From Acidobacteriaceae bacterium (GTDB lineage: Bacteria; Acidobacteriota; Terriglobia; Terriglobales; Acidobacteriaceae): DNA of 22,254 bases. The notes under the pieces were generated by a model. The model worked only from the letters and a program-made list of their open reading frames with translations, did not search any database and had not been told where the DNA came from. The stretch lies in contig JASHYS010000466.1 in NCBI GenBank assembly GCA_030042915.1, positions 1-22,254 of the forward strand. Reading direction: 5' to 3'. How positions within the stretch are numbered: position 1 is the first letter of the stretch; every line of letters starts with the position of its first letter. Of the stretch, positions 7,095 through 15,448 are shown in pieces. Both the position numbers and the translations under genes were made by a program.

Positions 7095-8408
7095 ATGACC
7101 GCAACGAGCCAACACGAATTCCATCCCGACGCGGAGAAGCTGAGCGCGTTTGCCGAGCAGGCTCTCGGCGAGCGCGAATGCGCTGAGGTGCTGGCGCATC
7201 TGGCCGCATGCGGGCGGTGCCGGCGGGTCGTCACGTTGGCCCGCGATGCAGCCGATGCGGATATTGGGTCGCAACGTGTGACGGCGCGGGAACCGCGTGC
7301 GTGGTGGAGAAGTTGGTGGATTGCGGCGGCGCCGGCGGCGGCGCTGGCCGCGACAGTCGCAGTGGTGGTGTACGTGCACGTGCGCAATGTGGAACGAAGC
7401 GCGGAAGTGGCAAGGGTCGAGCCGCAGGGCCAGGCGCCAAGTGCTGCGAGCGTCCCGGCCGCCACTCAGCAGGTACCCGAGGAAGCCGCGCCCGCGGCGT
7501 CTCCGCCATCGGAAACCCCGCCTGCAAGGCTGAAGAGTCCAGCGCAATCGTCTGCCGCGCCGGGGCCGGCAGAGCGGAGGCCAGGAACTCATACCGAAGC
7601 TCCGCCTCCGTACATGGCTGCGCGTGAGGGAAGAGCTGGAAAAGCGCCTTCAGTGGCTGAAGAGCAGGCGCAGGCCAACCGATTGACGACGCCGTCAGAG
7701 AGGTCGGACTCGCGCGCTGAAGTGCACGGGATGGAATTCGGCCTCAGGCACAGCCCGCCGACAGCTGCTCCGCCGCCGGCTCCACTCCCGCCGCCACCAG
7801 CTGCCGAAGGAGCAATAAGCGGAGGAGTGAGGGACGTCGAAAAGGAGGCGGCGGAGCCGGCGATGCATGCAGCGCAGGAACAGGCCGAGCGTCAGCGGCA
7901 AGCAGAGGCATCGAACGGGCGTTTGTTGGCGCCACGAGCAGGCGCGGTCAGCGGCACCGCAGGCGCTCAGGCAAGCGCACCGGCAGCCTCTGCATCACCG
8001 CCGGGTCCATCTCCTCAGATCGCTGTTCCGAGACTCGTACCAACACGCCCTGCTGCAATGGCCGCGAAGTCCATTCACCTGCCCAGCGGGCTTGACGCCA
8101 TGTCCATGGCCGGTGCAGGGCATCGCGAGCTGGCCATCGACCAGGCGGGCACGCTGTTCGTGAGCGAGGACTGGGGCGACACGTGGGAGCGCGTGGATCC
8201 GCAATGGACAGGACGCGCAGTTCAAGTGCGAAGACGGCTTGTGGCAGACGGCGCGTTGCAATCTGCGCCTGCCGCGCAGGCTGAGCCGGAGGGAAATGTC
8301 CCTGCCGAGGGGGGCCCGGTACAGCCGCCTGTTGTATTCTTTGAACTTTTAAATGACAAGAATCAGATTTGGCTGAGTACCGATGGAAAAACCTGGACCG
8401 CGCAGTGA
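7095..8408 (+). CDS. Transmembrane ZAS-type anti-sigma factor with extracytoplasmic domain carrying Asp-box-like motifs
   Basis: Domain order in this 437-residue protein is clear. The cytoplasmic N-terminus has the zinc-binding anti-sigma motif H35-x3-C39-x2-C42, with an upstream Cys29. One transmembrane helix spans about 75-96. A long Pro/Ala/Gln-rich, probably disordered region follows (about 105-320). The C-terminal module (about 325-437) contains SEDWGDTWE at 357-365 and STDGKTW at 428-434, which resemble BNR/Asp-box repeats. It should bind and inhibit the sigma factor encoded 8 bp upstream and release it on an envelope signal. The unusual part is the C-terminal module: two Asp boxes are too few for a full propeller, so it may bind a partner or be a remnant. 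Anti-sigma role is well supported; the signal is unknown. Confidence 0.85.
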   Translation: MTATSQHEFHPDAEKLSAFAEQALGERECAEVLAHLAACGRCRRVVTLARDAADADIGSQRVTAREPRAWWRSWWIAAAPAAALAATVAVVVYVHVRNVERSAEVARVEPQGQAPSAASVPAATQQVPEEAAPAASPPSETPPARLKSPAQSSAAPGPAERRPGTHTEAPPPYMAAREGRAGKAPSVAEEQAQANRLTTPSERSDSRAEVHGMEFGLRHSPPTAAPPPAPLPPPPAAEGAISGGVRDVEKEAAEPAMHAAQEQAERQRQAEASNGRLLAPRAGAVSGTAGAQASAPAASASPPGPSPQIAVPRLVPTRPAAMAAKSIHLPSGLDAMSMAGAGHRELAIDQAGTLFVSEDWGDTWERVDPQWTGRAVQVRRRLVADGALQSAPAAQAEPEGNVPAEGGPVQPPVVFFELLNDKNQIWLSTDGKTWTAQ

Positions 8409-8597
8409 GCCAAGCTGAAAATCAATTGGCTTGCGGCGGCCGATTCCCCCTGTAGAAAAGGCCCCGATTGCCGAAACATCAGATACCGCGATGCGCACGA
8501 TGGCGTGCCGGCCGCCGCCGCGTGCTGGGCCCTGCGCGGACAAACGGCGATGCCCGGGCGCCGTGGAAGGATGACGGCAACAAGGAGACGCCTACGC

Positions 8598-9449
8598 ATG
8601 GAACAGCGAAGCGTGCAAGCGGCAAACATGCCCTGGGCGCATTTGCGCCTGCCGCCGTTTCCGCAGGTTGCCGTGCGTGTACTGCAACTGGCCAATAACG
8701 AGAATGTGCAGTTGCATCAGCTGTGCGATCTCATCTCGTCTGATCCGGCGTTTGCCAGCGAAGTGCTGACGGTGGCGAATTCGCTGCTTTACGCTCCGCG
8801 CTATCCTTCCACGACCATCATGCAAGCCGTGGCAGTGCTGGGCGCCAACACCCTGCAGGGCATGTGCGTGACGGTGGGTGTGCGTGCGTATCTTGGCAAG
8901 ACGATGAGCCAGCCTGCGATGCGCAACCTGTGGCGGCACAACCTGGCTTGCGCGATGGTCGCTGAGCGGCTGGCAGCGACTGGATTCATCGACAAGGACC
9001 AGGCATACACTGCAGGCATCTTGCACGACGTGGGCCGGATGGCGCTGGCAGTGATCCAACCCAAGGATTACGCGGCGCTTCTGGAGACGCATCGCGGAGG
9101 TTCGGCAACGATTCTCGAGGCCGAACGCGAACTCTTCGGATGGAATCACTGCGAAACCGGGAGGCAGCTGGTAGCCGACTGGAAGCTTCCGCAAGACCTG
9201 GAGACGGTGGTTGCCGACCATCATGCGGAACGCCGCAATGACGGCGCTTGGGACGTGACGGAATTGGTGAAGGTGAGCTGCGCGATGGCTTCATCGATTG
9301 GCTACGCGGCGTTTCCGGGGTGCGAGGCGGCTTTCTATCCCGATCTGCTGAAGCAACTGCCCGCGCGGGAGCGAAGGCTCTTCCTCGCCGACGCGGAGGC
9401 GCTGAAGAGTGAAGTTGCCGAGAGCATTCACGCCATCGAGTCGGTTTGA
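8598..9449 (+). CDS. HDOD domain protein
   Basis: The 283-residue product is essentially one HDOD domain, a regulatory relative of the HD phosphohydrolases found in bacterial signalling proteins. Recognisable pieces are LPPFPQVAVRVLQLANNEN (18-36), the SSDPAFASEVLTVANSLLY block (47-65), LWRHNLACAM (111-120), ILHDVGRMAL (141-150), ELFGWNHCETG (178-188) and VADHHAE (205-211). ATG 8598 is chosen because AAGGAG lies ten bases upstream; the open frame extends further left but without support. No GGDEF, EAL or receiver domain is attached. It lies 190 bp after the anti-sigma gene and may have its own promoter. Role in motility, second-messenger or stress signalling cannot be decided from sequence. 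Confidence 0.88.
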   Translation: MEQRSVQAANMPWAHLRLPPFPQVAVRVLQLANNENVQLHQLCDLISSDPAFASEVLTVANSLLYAPRYPSTTIMQAVAVLGANTLQGMCVTVGVRAYLGKTMSQPAMRNLWRHNLACAMVAERLAATGFIDKDQAYTAGILHDVGRMALAVIQPKDYAALLETHRGGSATILEAERELFGWNHCETGRQLVADWKLPQDLETVVADHHAERRNDGAWDVTELVKVSCAMASSIGYAAFPGCEAAFYPDLLKQLPARERRLFLADAEALKSEVAESIHAIESV

Positions 9450-9482
9450 CGGCGCTGACCGGGCCGGCAAACGACCGACTGC

Positions 9483-10814
9483 TCAGGCGCGCATTAGCTT
9501 GCGCTGCAGCTGCTCAAGCGTTTGGCCCTTGGTTTCAGGGAAGAACAACGAAACCACAATCAACTGCACCACCGTGGCCACGGCAAAAAGCACGAAAGGC
9601 GTACTATCGCCGAAGCTGGCCCGCAGGACCGGGAAACTGTAGAGAATCGCCATATTGATGGCCGAAAGGCTGGCGTTGCCTACCCCTTGCCCCTTGGCGC
9701 GAACCGCGTTGGGAAACACTTCGCCGATGTAGACGAAGACCACCAGGCCCTGCGACAACGCAAAGAACGCGATAAACGTCACCAGCAGCGGCAAAAGGGC
9801 CGACTGATGGCTGTGCGAACTGAATATCCACGCCACGCCCGAGAGGCAGAGCGCGTTCCCGATTGCGCCAACGATCAGCAGGCTCTTGCGGCCGAACTTA
9901 TCGATCAGAGTCATGCCCACCAGGGTGAAAATCAGATTGGCGGCGCCGATGGCGATAGCCTGCGCGTCGCTGGAGAGCTGGCCGAAGCCGGCGGCAGTGA
10001 AAATATCGTGGACGTAACTCAAAATGGCATTAATCCCTGTTAATTGGTTGAAGGCGCCGATGGCGATTGCAAGGAACAGAGGATATCTGTATTTCCACTG
10101 GAAGACGGACTCATCGACCTTGGCGTGTTCAGCCTGGAGCGCCGACTGAATGTCGGCCAGCTCGGCCTTGGGATCGGGCGCGCCCACAACAGTAAGAACA
10201 CGGAGGGCTTCGTTAATCTCGTTGCGCGAAGCTGACCAGCGCGGCGATTGGGGAATAGAAAACAGCAGGATCAGGAAGAACAACGCCGGAAGTGCGGCCA
10301 CAGCGACCATCACGTGCCACTCAAGGCCCCCCAGATTGCAAAGGCGAACGATGTAGTTGGAAACAAGGCCGATTAAAATGCCCGAGACCACGTTGATCTG
10401 AAACAAGCCTACGAGACGCCCGCGCCACTGTGCAGGAGAAAGCTCGGCGATGTAGACCGGTCCCAAGACGCTGCATGCCCCGATCGCAAACCCGCCGACA
10501 AATCGGGCAGTCACCAGCATGGGCCAACTGAGAGAGAACGCGGCAGCCAGCGCGGCCAGAACATAAAGCCCCGCTGCATAGCGTAATGCGGCACGCGTGC
10601 CGATGCGCTGTCCTACGATTCCGGCCACAAAGCATCCAAAAACGTTGCCGACCGGCGAGGCAGCTACCGTCAGACCCTTGCCGCTGGGGCTGAGGTTGTA
10701 GAGCCGCGTCACGGTTCCGATGAAGCCGCTAATGACGATGGTGTCGAATCCATACAGCAGGCCGCCCAGGGCTCCGGTGAGCGCGGCTTTCATCAGCTTG
10801 GCATTGGGTCGCAT
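9483..10814 (-). CDS. MFS transporter, sugar porter family
   Basis: This 443-residue, twelve-helix transporter carries the marks of the sugar porter family (XylE/GLUT type): GQRIGTRAALR after helix 2, YIAELSPAQWRGRL before helix 5, PQSPRW at the end of the first half, FNQLTGINAILSY in helix 7, DKFGRKSLL between helices 8 and 9, and FFPETKGQTLEQL at the C-terminus. Length is normal. The ATG at 10814 is preferred over TTG 10838 because GAGGA lies nine bases before it. The gene follows the XRE-cupin regulator in the same direction with a 116-bp gap, suggesting the regulator controls its uptake function. The sugar cannot be predicted. It converges on the HDOD gene with 33 bp between the stops. 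Confidence 0.92.
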   Translation of the reverse strand: MRPNAKLMKAALTGALGGLLYGFDTIVISGFIGTVTRLYNLSPSGKGLTVAASPVGNVFGCFVAGIVGQRIGTRAALRYAAGLYVLAALAAAFSLSWPMLVTARFVGGFAIGACSVLGPVYIAELSPAQWRGRLVGLFQINVVSGILIGLVSNYIVRLCNLGGLEWHVMVAVAALPALFFLILLFSIPQSPRWSASRNEINEALRVLTVVGAPDPKAELADIQSALQAEHAKVDESVFQWKYRYPLFLAIAIGAFNQLTGINAILSYVHDIFTAAGFGQLSSDAQAIAIGAANLIFTLVGMTLIDKFGRKSLLIVGAIGNALCLSGVAWIFSSHSHQSALLPLLVTFIAFFALSQGLVVFVYIGEVFPNAVRAKGQGVGNASLSAINMAILYSFPVLRASFGDSTPFVLFAVATVVQLIVVSLFFPETKGQTLEQLQRKLMRA

Positions 10815-10930
10815 AGTAACGTGTCCTCGAAGTCGCAAACCATACTACAGATCGGGCCGAGGGGTGGCAAAGCCGAATCTGCCGCGGGTCGGGGCCTTGC
10901 GGTGCGCGAGTTCGGAGCCCTCGAGCCGGC

Positions 10931-11542
10931 TTAAGGGTGTGCGGGGGCCTTTCGACGCTGGCCGTCGCCGGGCAGAACCGCCAGAACCCGGCAGCGGTGC
11001 TTGTCGGCAGCACTCCAGGCCATCGGCATTTCGCTTTCCATGCAGGCGCAATCTCCGGTTTCGAGCACGTCGTGCACGCTTCCCGCGTCGAGCCGCAGCC
11101 GGCCTTCGAGCACGTAGATCACCGCGCCCGTTTCCTCGAATGCGTTCATGGCGACGGTCGATCCGCCGGGCGGGAACTCGACCACTTCCGCAACCAGGCG
11201 GAAGCCCTCGCCTTGGGCATTGAGAGAAGTCACCTTGATAGATTCGAGTATGCGGCCTTGACCTTGCAGGTGAGCCTTGCGCGTGACAGAGAGCGAATGA
11301 CGCGAGGGCTCGGAGAAAAAGTAGCTCATGTTGACGCCGTAGACGCGGGCGATGGCGGCCAGCGTAGGCAGCGTGGGAATCATCCGGTCGGTCTCAAGCT
11401 TGGAGAGCAGCGCGGTGGAAAGCCCGGTTTCCGCGGCCAGGCGGGAGAGGGTGAGGTGCTTGCTGGTGCGCAGCGAGCGCAGCTTGAGGCCCAGACAATA
11501 TGACTCCAGAGCCCATTTGGCGTACGAGACGGTCTTGGACAT
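10931..11542 (-). CDS. XRE-family transcriptional regulator with C-terminal cupin domain
   Basis: The 203-residue protein joins an XRE helix-turn-helix (about 17-76, with TLSRLAAETGLSTALLSKLE as the DNA-reading part) to a cupin barrel (about 112-195). In the cupin, the usual HxH metal ligands of motif 1 are replaced: the stretch reads AMNAFEETGAVIYVLEG. It therefore probably senses its ligand without a bound metal. A GGAG lies six bases before the ATG. A 14-bp palindrome about 32 bp upstream is a candidate autoregulatory operator. The downstream MFS sugar porter is the most likely target, by the common arrangement of such regulators next to their transporter. Confidence 0.9.
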   Translation of the reverse strand: MSKTVSYAKWALESYCLGLKLRSLRTSKHLTLSRLAAETGLSTALLSKLETDRMIPTLPTLAAIARVYGVNMSYFFSEPSRHSLSVTRKAHLQGQGRILESIKVTSLNAQGEGFRLVAEVVEFPPGGSTVAMNAFEETGAVIYVLEGRLRLDAGSVHDVLETGDCACMESEMPMAWSAADKHRCRVLAVLPGDGQRRKAPAHP

Positions 11543-11573
11543 GGAAAGCTCCGGTTGAGTGCGGTAGGAATGT

Positions 11574-11587
11574 GTACACCAGTGTAC
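11574..11587. promoter_or_regulatory. 14-bp palindrome upstream of the XRE-cupin gene
   Basis: The perfect inverted repeat is GTACAC-CA-GTGTAC. It is centred 38 bp upstream of the regulator's start codon and lies between the regulator and the divergent DUF481 gene. Position and symmetry fit a dimeric HTH protein's operator. No second exact copy was seen in front of the MFS gene. Confidence 0.5.
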
Positions 11588-11769
11588 GGCAGCGGACCTG
11601 CCGCTAAAACGCGGGACGAGCTCCTGCGACGGTTCGCAACGCCGGCGAGCGTCAGCAGGCCGGCAGCGGATTCGTCCATCCGGTCATCGAAGGATACAAT
11701 TCTTATCGGGCCATCCGTTGGCGAAGTACTTCCGATCATCCCAGTCAGAAACTCGAGGCATGCCCACCA

Positions 11770-13023
11770 ATGAAAAACTCCCCCCTCCGTATCTTTTGCC
11801 TGCTCAGTCGAGGAAGTCGTTTGGCTTTAATCATCACAGCAGTCGGCGCGACCGCGATGTGCGCAGCGCAGACGAAAGCTGCCCCCAATCCGGCACCGGA
11901 TGTGATGGTGCTGAGCAATGGCGACACGCTACACGGGAAATTTGTGAGCGAAGAAGCCGGCAAGGTGACTTTCCACAGCGATCCTCTGGGCGACGTAACC
12001 GTCGGCTGGGACAAGATCAAGGAACTGCACGTGACAGAGTCGTTCGGCGTGCTGAGCTCGACGGTGAATTCTGGTGCAAGAAAAGGCAAGGTTCAAATCC
12101 CGTCAGGAACGCTGGACGTGGCGGACCAGGTGGTAACCGTGCATCCCGCAGCCGGACCAGCCAGCCTGCCGATTCCGGCGAAGAACGCGCAGTTCATCAT
12201 GGACGCGGCCACGCTCGATAAGCAGATCAATCATGAGCCGAACTTCTTTACGGGATGGAACGGAGCCGCCACTGCCGGCGCGACGCTGGTGACGGCAACG
12301 GAGAATCAGTACACCTTTTCGGGCGCGGTCAACCTGGCGCGCATAGTGCCCACAGTGAGTTGGCTTGACACACGCGACCGCACTTCCGTGGTCTTCAGCG
12401 GCTCGTTCGGAAAGATTACCGAGCCCGGTTACACGGTTCCTGGGACACCTCCGACCGTGGTGGCGCCTGTGACCACGAAGACGGCCATTTACCATGCCGG
12501 CGGCGAGCGCGACCAATACTTTTCGCCGCGATTCTTCGCTTTGGGGCAGGCAGCCTTCGACCACAACTTTTCGCAGAACCTGGCACTGCAGCAGACTTAT
12601 GGCGGTGGCATTGGGTGGACAGCGATCAAAGCCCCGAAACAGGAGCTGGATATTAAAGGGACCATCCAGTACGAGGCCCAGAGCTTCCTCGGCACACCTG
12701 CCACGGCCGCAAATCCCACGCCGCCACCGCCCAGTCCCAGCACAAGCCTGGTGGGTTCCACGATTTCCGCCACATATGGGCTGCACTTGAAGCTGGTGAC
12801 GTTCACGCAAGGGCTCGCATTCATTCCTGCGTTCAACGATCCGCACGCTTACTCGGCAAACGAGACAAATACCTTTGCGTTTCCCGCGTACAAGAACTTC
12901 AGCTTCTCGCTGGGAACGCTCGACAGTTATTTGAACAATGCCCCGATCGCGGAACCGCCGACCAAGCCGAACTCGTTCCAGTTCACGATGGGTCTGACGT
13001 ACGGGATCAAGTCGAAATACTAA
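11770..13023 (+). CDS. DUF481 family outer-membrane protein
   Basis: This 417-residue protein has a basic and hydrophobic leader ending near AMCAAQ (about residue 34), which suggests Sec export. The next 50 residues (VMVLSNGDTLHGKF, then VTVGWDKIKELHV) are the small beta domain commonly seen before DUF481 barrels. The rest alternates hydrophobic and polar residues and ends in YGIKSKY, in keeping with a beta-barrel, although the final Tyr is a weak match to the terminal aromatic signal. The family's function is unknown. SD support is weak (GAGG at 11755-11758). A -10-like TACAAT lies at 11695-11700, with no good -35. It is divergent from the XRE-cupin gene. Confidence 0.8.
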   Translation: MKNSPLRIFCLLSRGSRLALIITAVGATAMCAAQTKAAPNPAPDVMVLSNGDTLHGKFVSEEAGKVTFHSDPLGDVTVGWDKIKELHVTESFGVLSSTVNSGARKGKVQIPSGTLDVADQVVTVHPAAGPASLPIPAKNAQFIMDAATLDKQINHEPNFFTGWNGAATAGATLVTATENQYTFSGAVNLARIVPTVSWLDTRDRTSVVFSGSFGKITEPGYTVPGTPPTVVAPVTTKTAIYHAGGERDQYFSPRFFALGQAAFDHNFSQNLALQQTYGGGIGWTAIKAPKQELDIKGTIQYEAQSFLGTPATAANPTPPPPSPSTSLVGSTISATYGLHLKLVTFTQGLAFIPAFNDPHAYSANETNTFAFPAYKNFSFSLGTLDSYLNNAPIAEPPTKPNSFQFTMGLTYGIKSKY

Positions 13024-13162
13024 ATGCAGCTATTTAGCGACTAGTCTCCAGCTCCTGGCTTGATTGTGCGGGAGCCGGAGGATTTGCGTGCCTGGCCAAG
13101 ATCCTTCCGCCATCGCGCCGTACTGCAAGATGGAGCTAAGAGCTCGTGGCTGGAAGCTGCAT
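13024..13162. repeat. 139-bp element bounded by 8-bp inverted repeat, with heptad arrays at both ends
   Basis: ATGCAGCT at 13024-13031 is the exact reverse complement of AGCTGCAT at 13155-13162. Just inside lie heptad-like runs related to AGCTAGN, in opposite orientations (13035-13061 on the minus strand, 13133-13160 on the plus strand). An internal hairpin can form between 13076-13083 and 13101-13109 with one bulged base. The element starts immediately after the DUF481 stop codon and ends three bases before the PHP-like gene's stop. It may serve as a bidirectional transcript end or be a small mobile repeat. Confidence 0.6.
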
Positions 13163-13165
13163 CTT

Positions 13166-15397
13166 TCACTTTGGCTTTGCCGGCTGCAGCCAGGCACCGT
13201 TGCCCGCTGCGTCCCACACATCGAAGCGAACCCACTTTTTGCCGCGTGCATCGAAGGGGATTCGGAAAGACTTCGTGCCGAAGGCTTCGGTGTCGGTGAG
13301 CCGGATAATCTGGCGATCGACCTTGGCGCCATCGCTCCACACCAGTTCGGCGAATTCGAGAGGGAAGGTGTATTCGATGCTGGCGGTATAAACGCTTTTC
13401 GCGCCTGCACCTTCAATGCCCCACTTGTGAAAGAGAATTTCTCCTGTGGTTCCGAAGAAATTGCCGACGCGAATGCCGTCCACGACCGGCGCCCAGCTCT
13501 GGTTCCAGGCCGGGACCTTGTCGAGCTTGAGGTAGTTGATGGCGAGCATGGGGTAGGTCTCATCGCTGGGGATCTTCATGTAAGTGTCGCCTTCGGCGAG
13601 CATGAATTTGGGCTTCGGCGCCCAATTGCTCATGTCGTCGTTAACGCCGAAGCAGCGCACCTCGCACAAGCGCGCCTGAGATTGGTCCACGGGCAATGAC
13701 TCCCACGACCCGCCGATGAAGCGGTCGCTCAAAAAGAAATCCTGATCCCTGTAGACGTCGGGATACATGGCAGAGCTCTTGGTGCGTGGGTGCGCCACCC
13801 AGATGATGCCCTGCTCGCGGTTGACGAAATTCTCCACGTCCTGAACCGACCCGAGGTGGTAGACGTGTCCGTAAGCGGGATCGTTTTCCTCAAAGGTCTG
13901 GCCGGCGGGACGCGGCACGGCGTGCGAGAAGTAAACCGGCTTGGGCAGCATCAGGTACCAGTGGCCGCCGAGGTAAGTGTTCACTTCTTCGGCGGGAATC
14001 ACCAGGAAGTCCTTATCGCTAACCTTGGCTGCGCCTTCGAAGTAGAGTTTCTGCTCGGGGAAACGCTTGGGACCGGGGTCGGCGAGATCGGAGTCGTCGT
14101 GGAAGTCGCCGAGGTAGACAATGTTGATGCCGAGGCCGCGGAAGACTGGCACCCAGGTGGGCATGAAGTCGGCGGTATCACGATCGCGAATCATCTCGTT
14201 GAAATCGAGATGGAAGTGGCCGGTGACGGTTTTGAAGCCAGGGACGGGCTTGTAGGCGTCGTCGTGCGTGTAAGCCATCACCTGCTGCTGCGCGGTGCGG
14301 GCGCCGGCGGCGCTGAGATAGTAGAAGACAGCCATGTGCTGCATAGTGCCGGGAGGCGCGTTGTAGAGGGCGTAATTGAAGATTTGCGAGCGCGCCACGC
14401 GCACGCGGCGGTTCCAGACCTCGTCGGAAACACCCCAGGGCGCGTAGCCTGAGCCGTGTTCAGGCTGCATAACGCCCAGCGAGAAGCTGTTGTCACTGTC
14501 TTTGCGGTAGTAAACGTAGCCCAGATTCACCTCATTCTCGCGCGCGAAGAAGAATTTGTGCGGCGGCGGAAAGATAGCCAGTGAGCCGGGCGCCGTGTCG
14601 AGAATCTCAAGGCGGTTGCGCGCCTGCAAGTTGACCGGCTGCTGGTTGATCTCACCGCCGAACGTATACTGCTGCCACACCTGGGCGTCGTCGCGCCACT
14701 CCAGCTTCGTGCCGTCGTGAAGGTCAAAGCCTTTCAGCCCGGCCTTGTAGATGTACGCGACGTCGTTGGCGACGGTTTTTGCCACTGCTTCCTGGCGCAG
14801 AAGATTGGAGCCTTTGTAGGCGGTGAATTCGAGATCGCCCGAGAAGATGCCGAGCGTGAGGCCGTTGAAGACGACGCTGACGCGGTTACCGTCGCTCGCC
14901 ACGCGGCAGGCGCTGGAGCTGTAGCTGACCGTGGCGTGCGCAACTTCATCGGGCGTGCGGCCCGGGCCCACAAGATGCGAATCGTGGCCGGGAATTTCGA
15001 GAGGCGCATCCCAAAAGACGTTCCACTTGTACTGCTCTTCGGCCTCGGGGGTATCGTTGTTCAGGTGTTTCAGGATGTCGAGCTCTGTTGTGGAGATGCG
15101 GCGGCGGCCGGTGGTGACCTGGAAGTCAGGCGTCAGATCTTTGCCCAGCACAATCCACGCGCCGCTGGACGAGCGCGCCGCCAGCTCCGCAACCACGGGC
15201 TGGTTGCCGCGCAACTCGAGGCGAACGCGGTTCTGCTGGCCCCGCTCGCCTGACCAGGAAACTTCGACCGTGCCGCGGCTCGATGTGACGTTGACGGCGG
15301 CGATCGGCTTCCAGTCCCTCAGATCGCAAGTCTGCGCTCGTGCCAGGGCCGCGCCGGCGCAAAGAATCATCGTGCATGCGATCTGGCCGATTCTCAT
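13166..15397 (-). CDS. Secreted PHP-like metallohydrolase (CehA/McbA-like), large
   Basis: The 743-residue product has a signal peptide (about 1-21, ending ALARAQ). The first 385 residues look like beta-rich domains of no family I recognise. A PHP-like core follows: HFH at 394-396, GDFHDDSD at 430-437, PAEE at 468-471, GGHW at 477-480 and WVAHP at 533-537. These match, in order, the HxH, D-H, E, H and H metal-ligand positions of PHP phosphoesterases such as CehA/McbA, although motif 2 (normally TDH) is changed. The final 200 residues are another beta-rich part. GGGAG lies six bases before the ATG. It lies 51 bp after the NagX-like gene on the same strand, so the two are probably co-transcribed. 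Substrate unknown; the PHP call rests on motif order. Confidence 0.65.
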   Translation of the reverse strand: MRIGQIACTMILCAGAALARAQTCDLRDWKPIAAVNVTSSRGTVEVSWSGERGQQNRVRLELRGNQPVVAELAARSSSGAWIVLGKDLTPDFQVTTGRRRISTTELDILKHLNNDTPEAEEQYKWNVFWDAPLEIPGHDSHLVGPGRTPDEVAHATVSYSSSACRVASDGNRVSVVFNGLTLGIFSGDLEFTAYKGSNLLRQEAVAKTVANDVAYIYKAGLKGFDLHDGTKLEWRDDAQVWQQYTFGGEINQQPVNLQARNRLEILDTAPGSLAIFPPPHKFFFARENEVNLGYVYYRKDSDNSFSLGVMQPEHGSGYAPWGVSDEVWNRRVRVARSQIFNYALYNAPPGTMQHMAVFYYLSAAGARTAQQQVMAYTHDDAYKPVPGFKTVTGHFHLDFNEMIRDRDTADFMPTWVPVFRGLGINIVYLGDFHDDSDLADPGPKRFPEQKLYFEGAAKVSDKDFLVIPAEEVNTYLGGHWYLMLPKPVYFSHAVPRPAGQTFEENDPAYGHVYHLGSVQDVENFVNREQGIIWVAHPRTKSSAMYPDVYRDQDFFLSDRFIGGSWESLPVDQSQARLCEVRCFGVNDDMSNWAPKPKFMLAEGDTYMKIPSDETYPMLAINYLKLDKVPAWNQSWAPVVDGIRVGNFFGTTGEILFHKWGIEGAGAKSVYTASIEYTFPLEFAELVWSDGAKVDRQIIRLTDTEAFGTKSFRIPFDARGKKWVRFDVWDAAGNGAWLQPAKPK

Positions 15398-15448
15398 CGA
15401 TGTCTCCCGGGCCGCAGCTTCGCCATGCGCCGCATCAGCTCACTGAAC

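Noticed and set aside
6220..7209. Long open frame of 329 codons on the minus strand opposite the sigma factor
   Set aside because: Shadow of the sigma gene; low-complexity Arg/Gln-rich translation and no ribosome-binding site.
8408..8431. Possible terminator after the anti-sigma gene (AGCCAA/TTGGCT arms)
   Set aside because: The stem is only six pairs with a 12-base loop and is followed by TTGCGG, not a T-run.
13064..13699. 211-codon open frame on the plus strand across the end of the PHP-like gene
   Set aside because: Overlaps the conserved C-terminal part of the minus-strand gene, has no RBS and shows no domain similarity I recognise.
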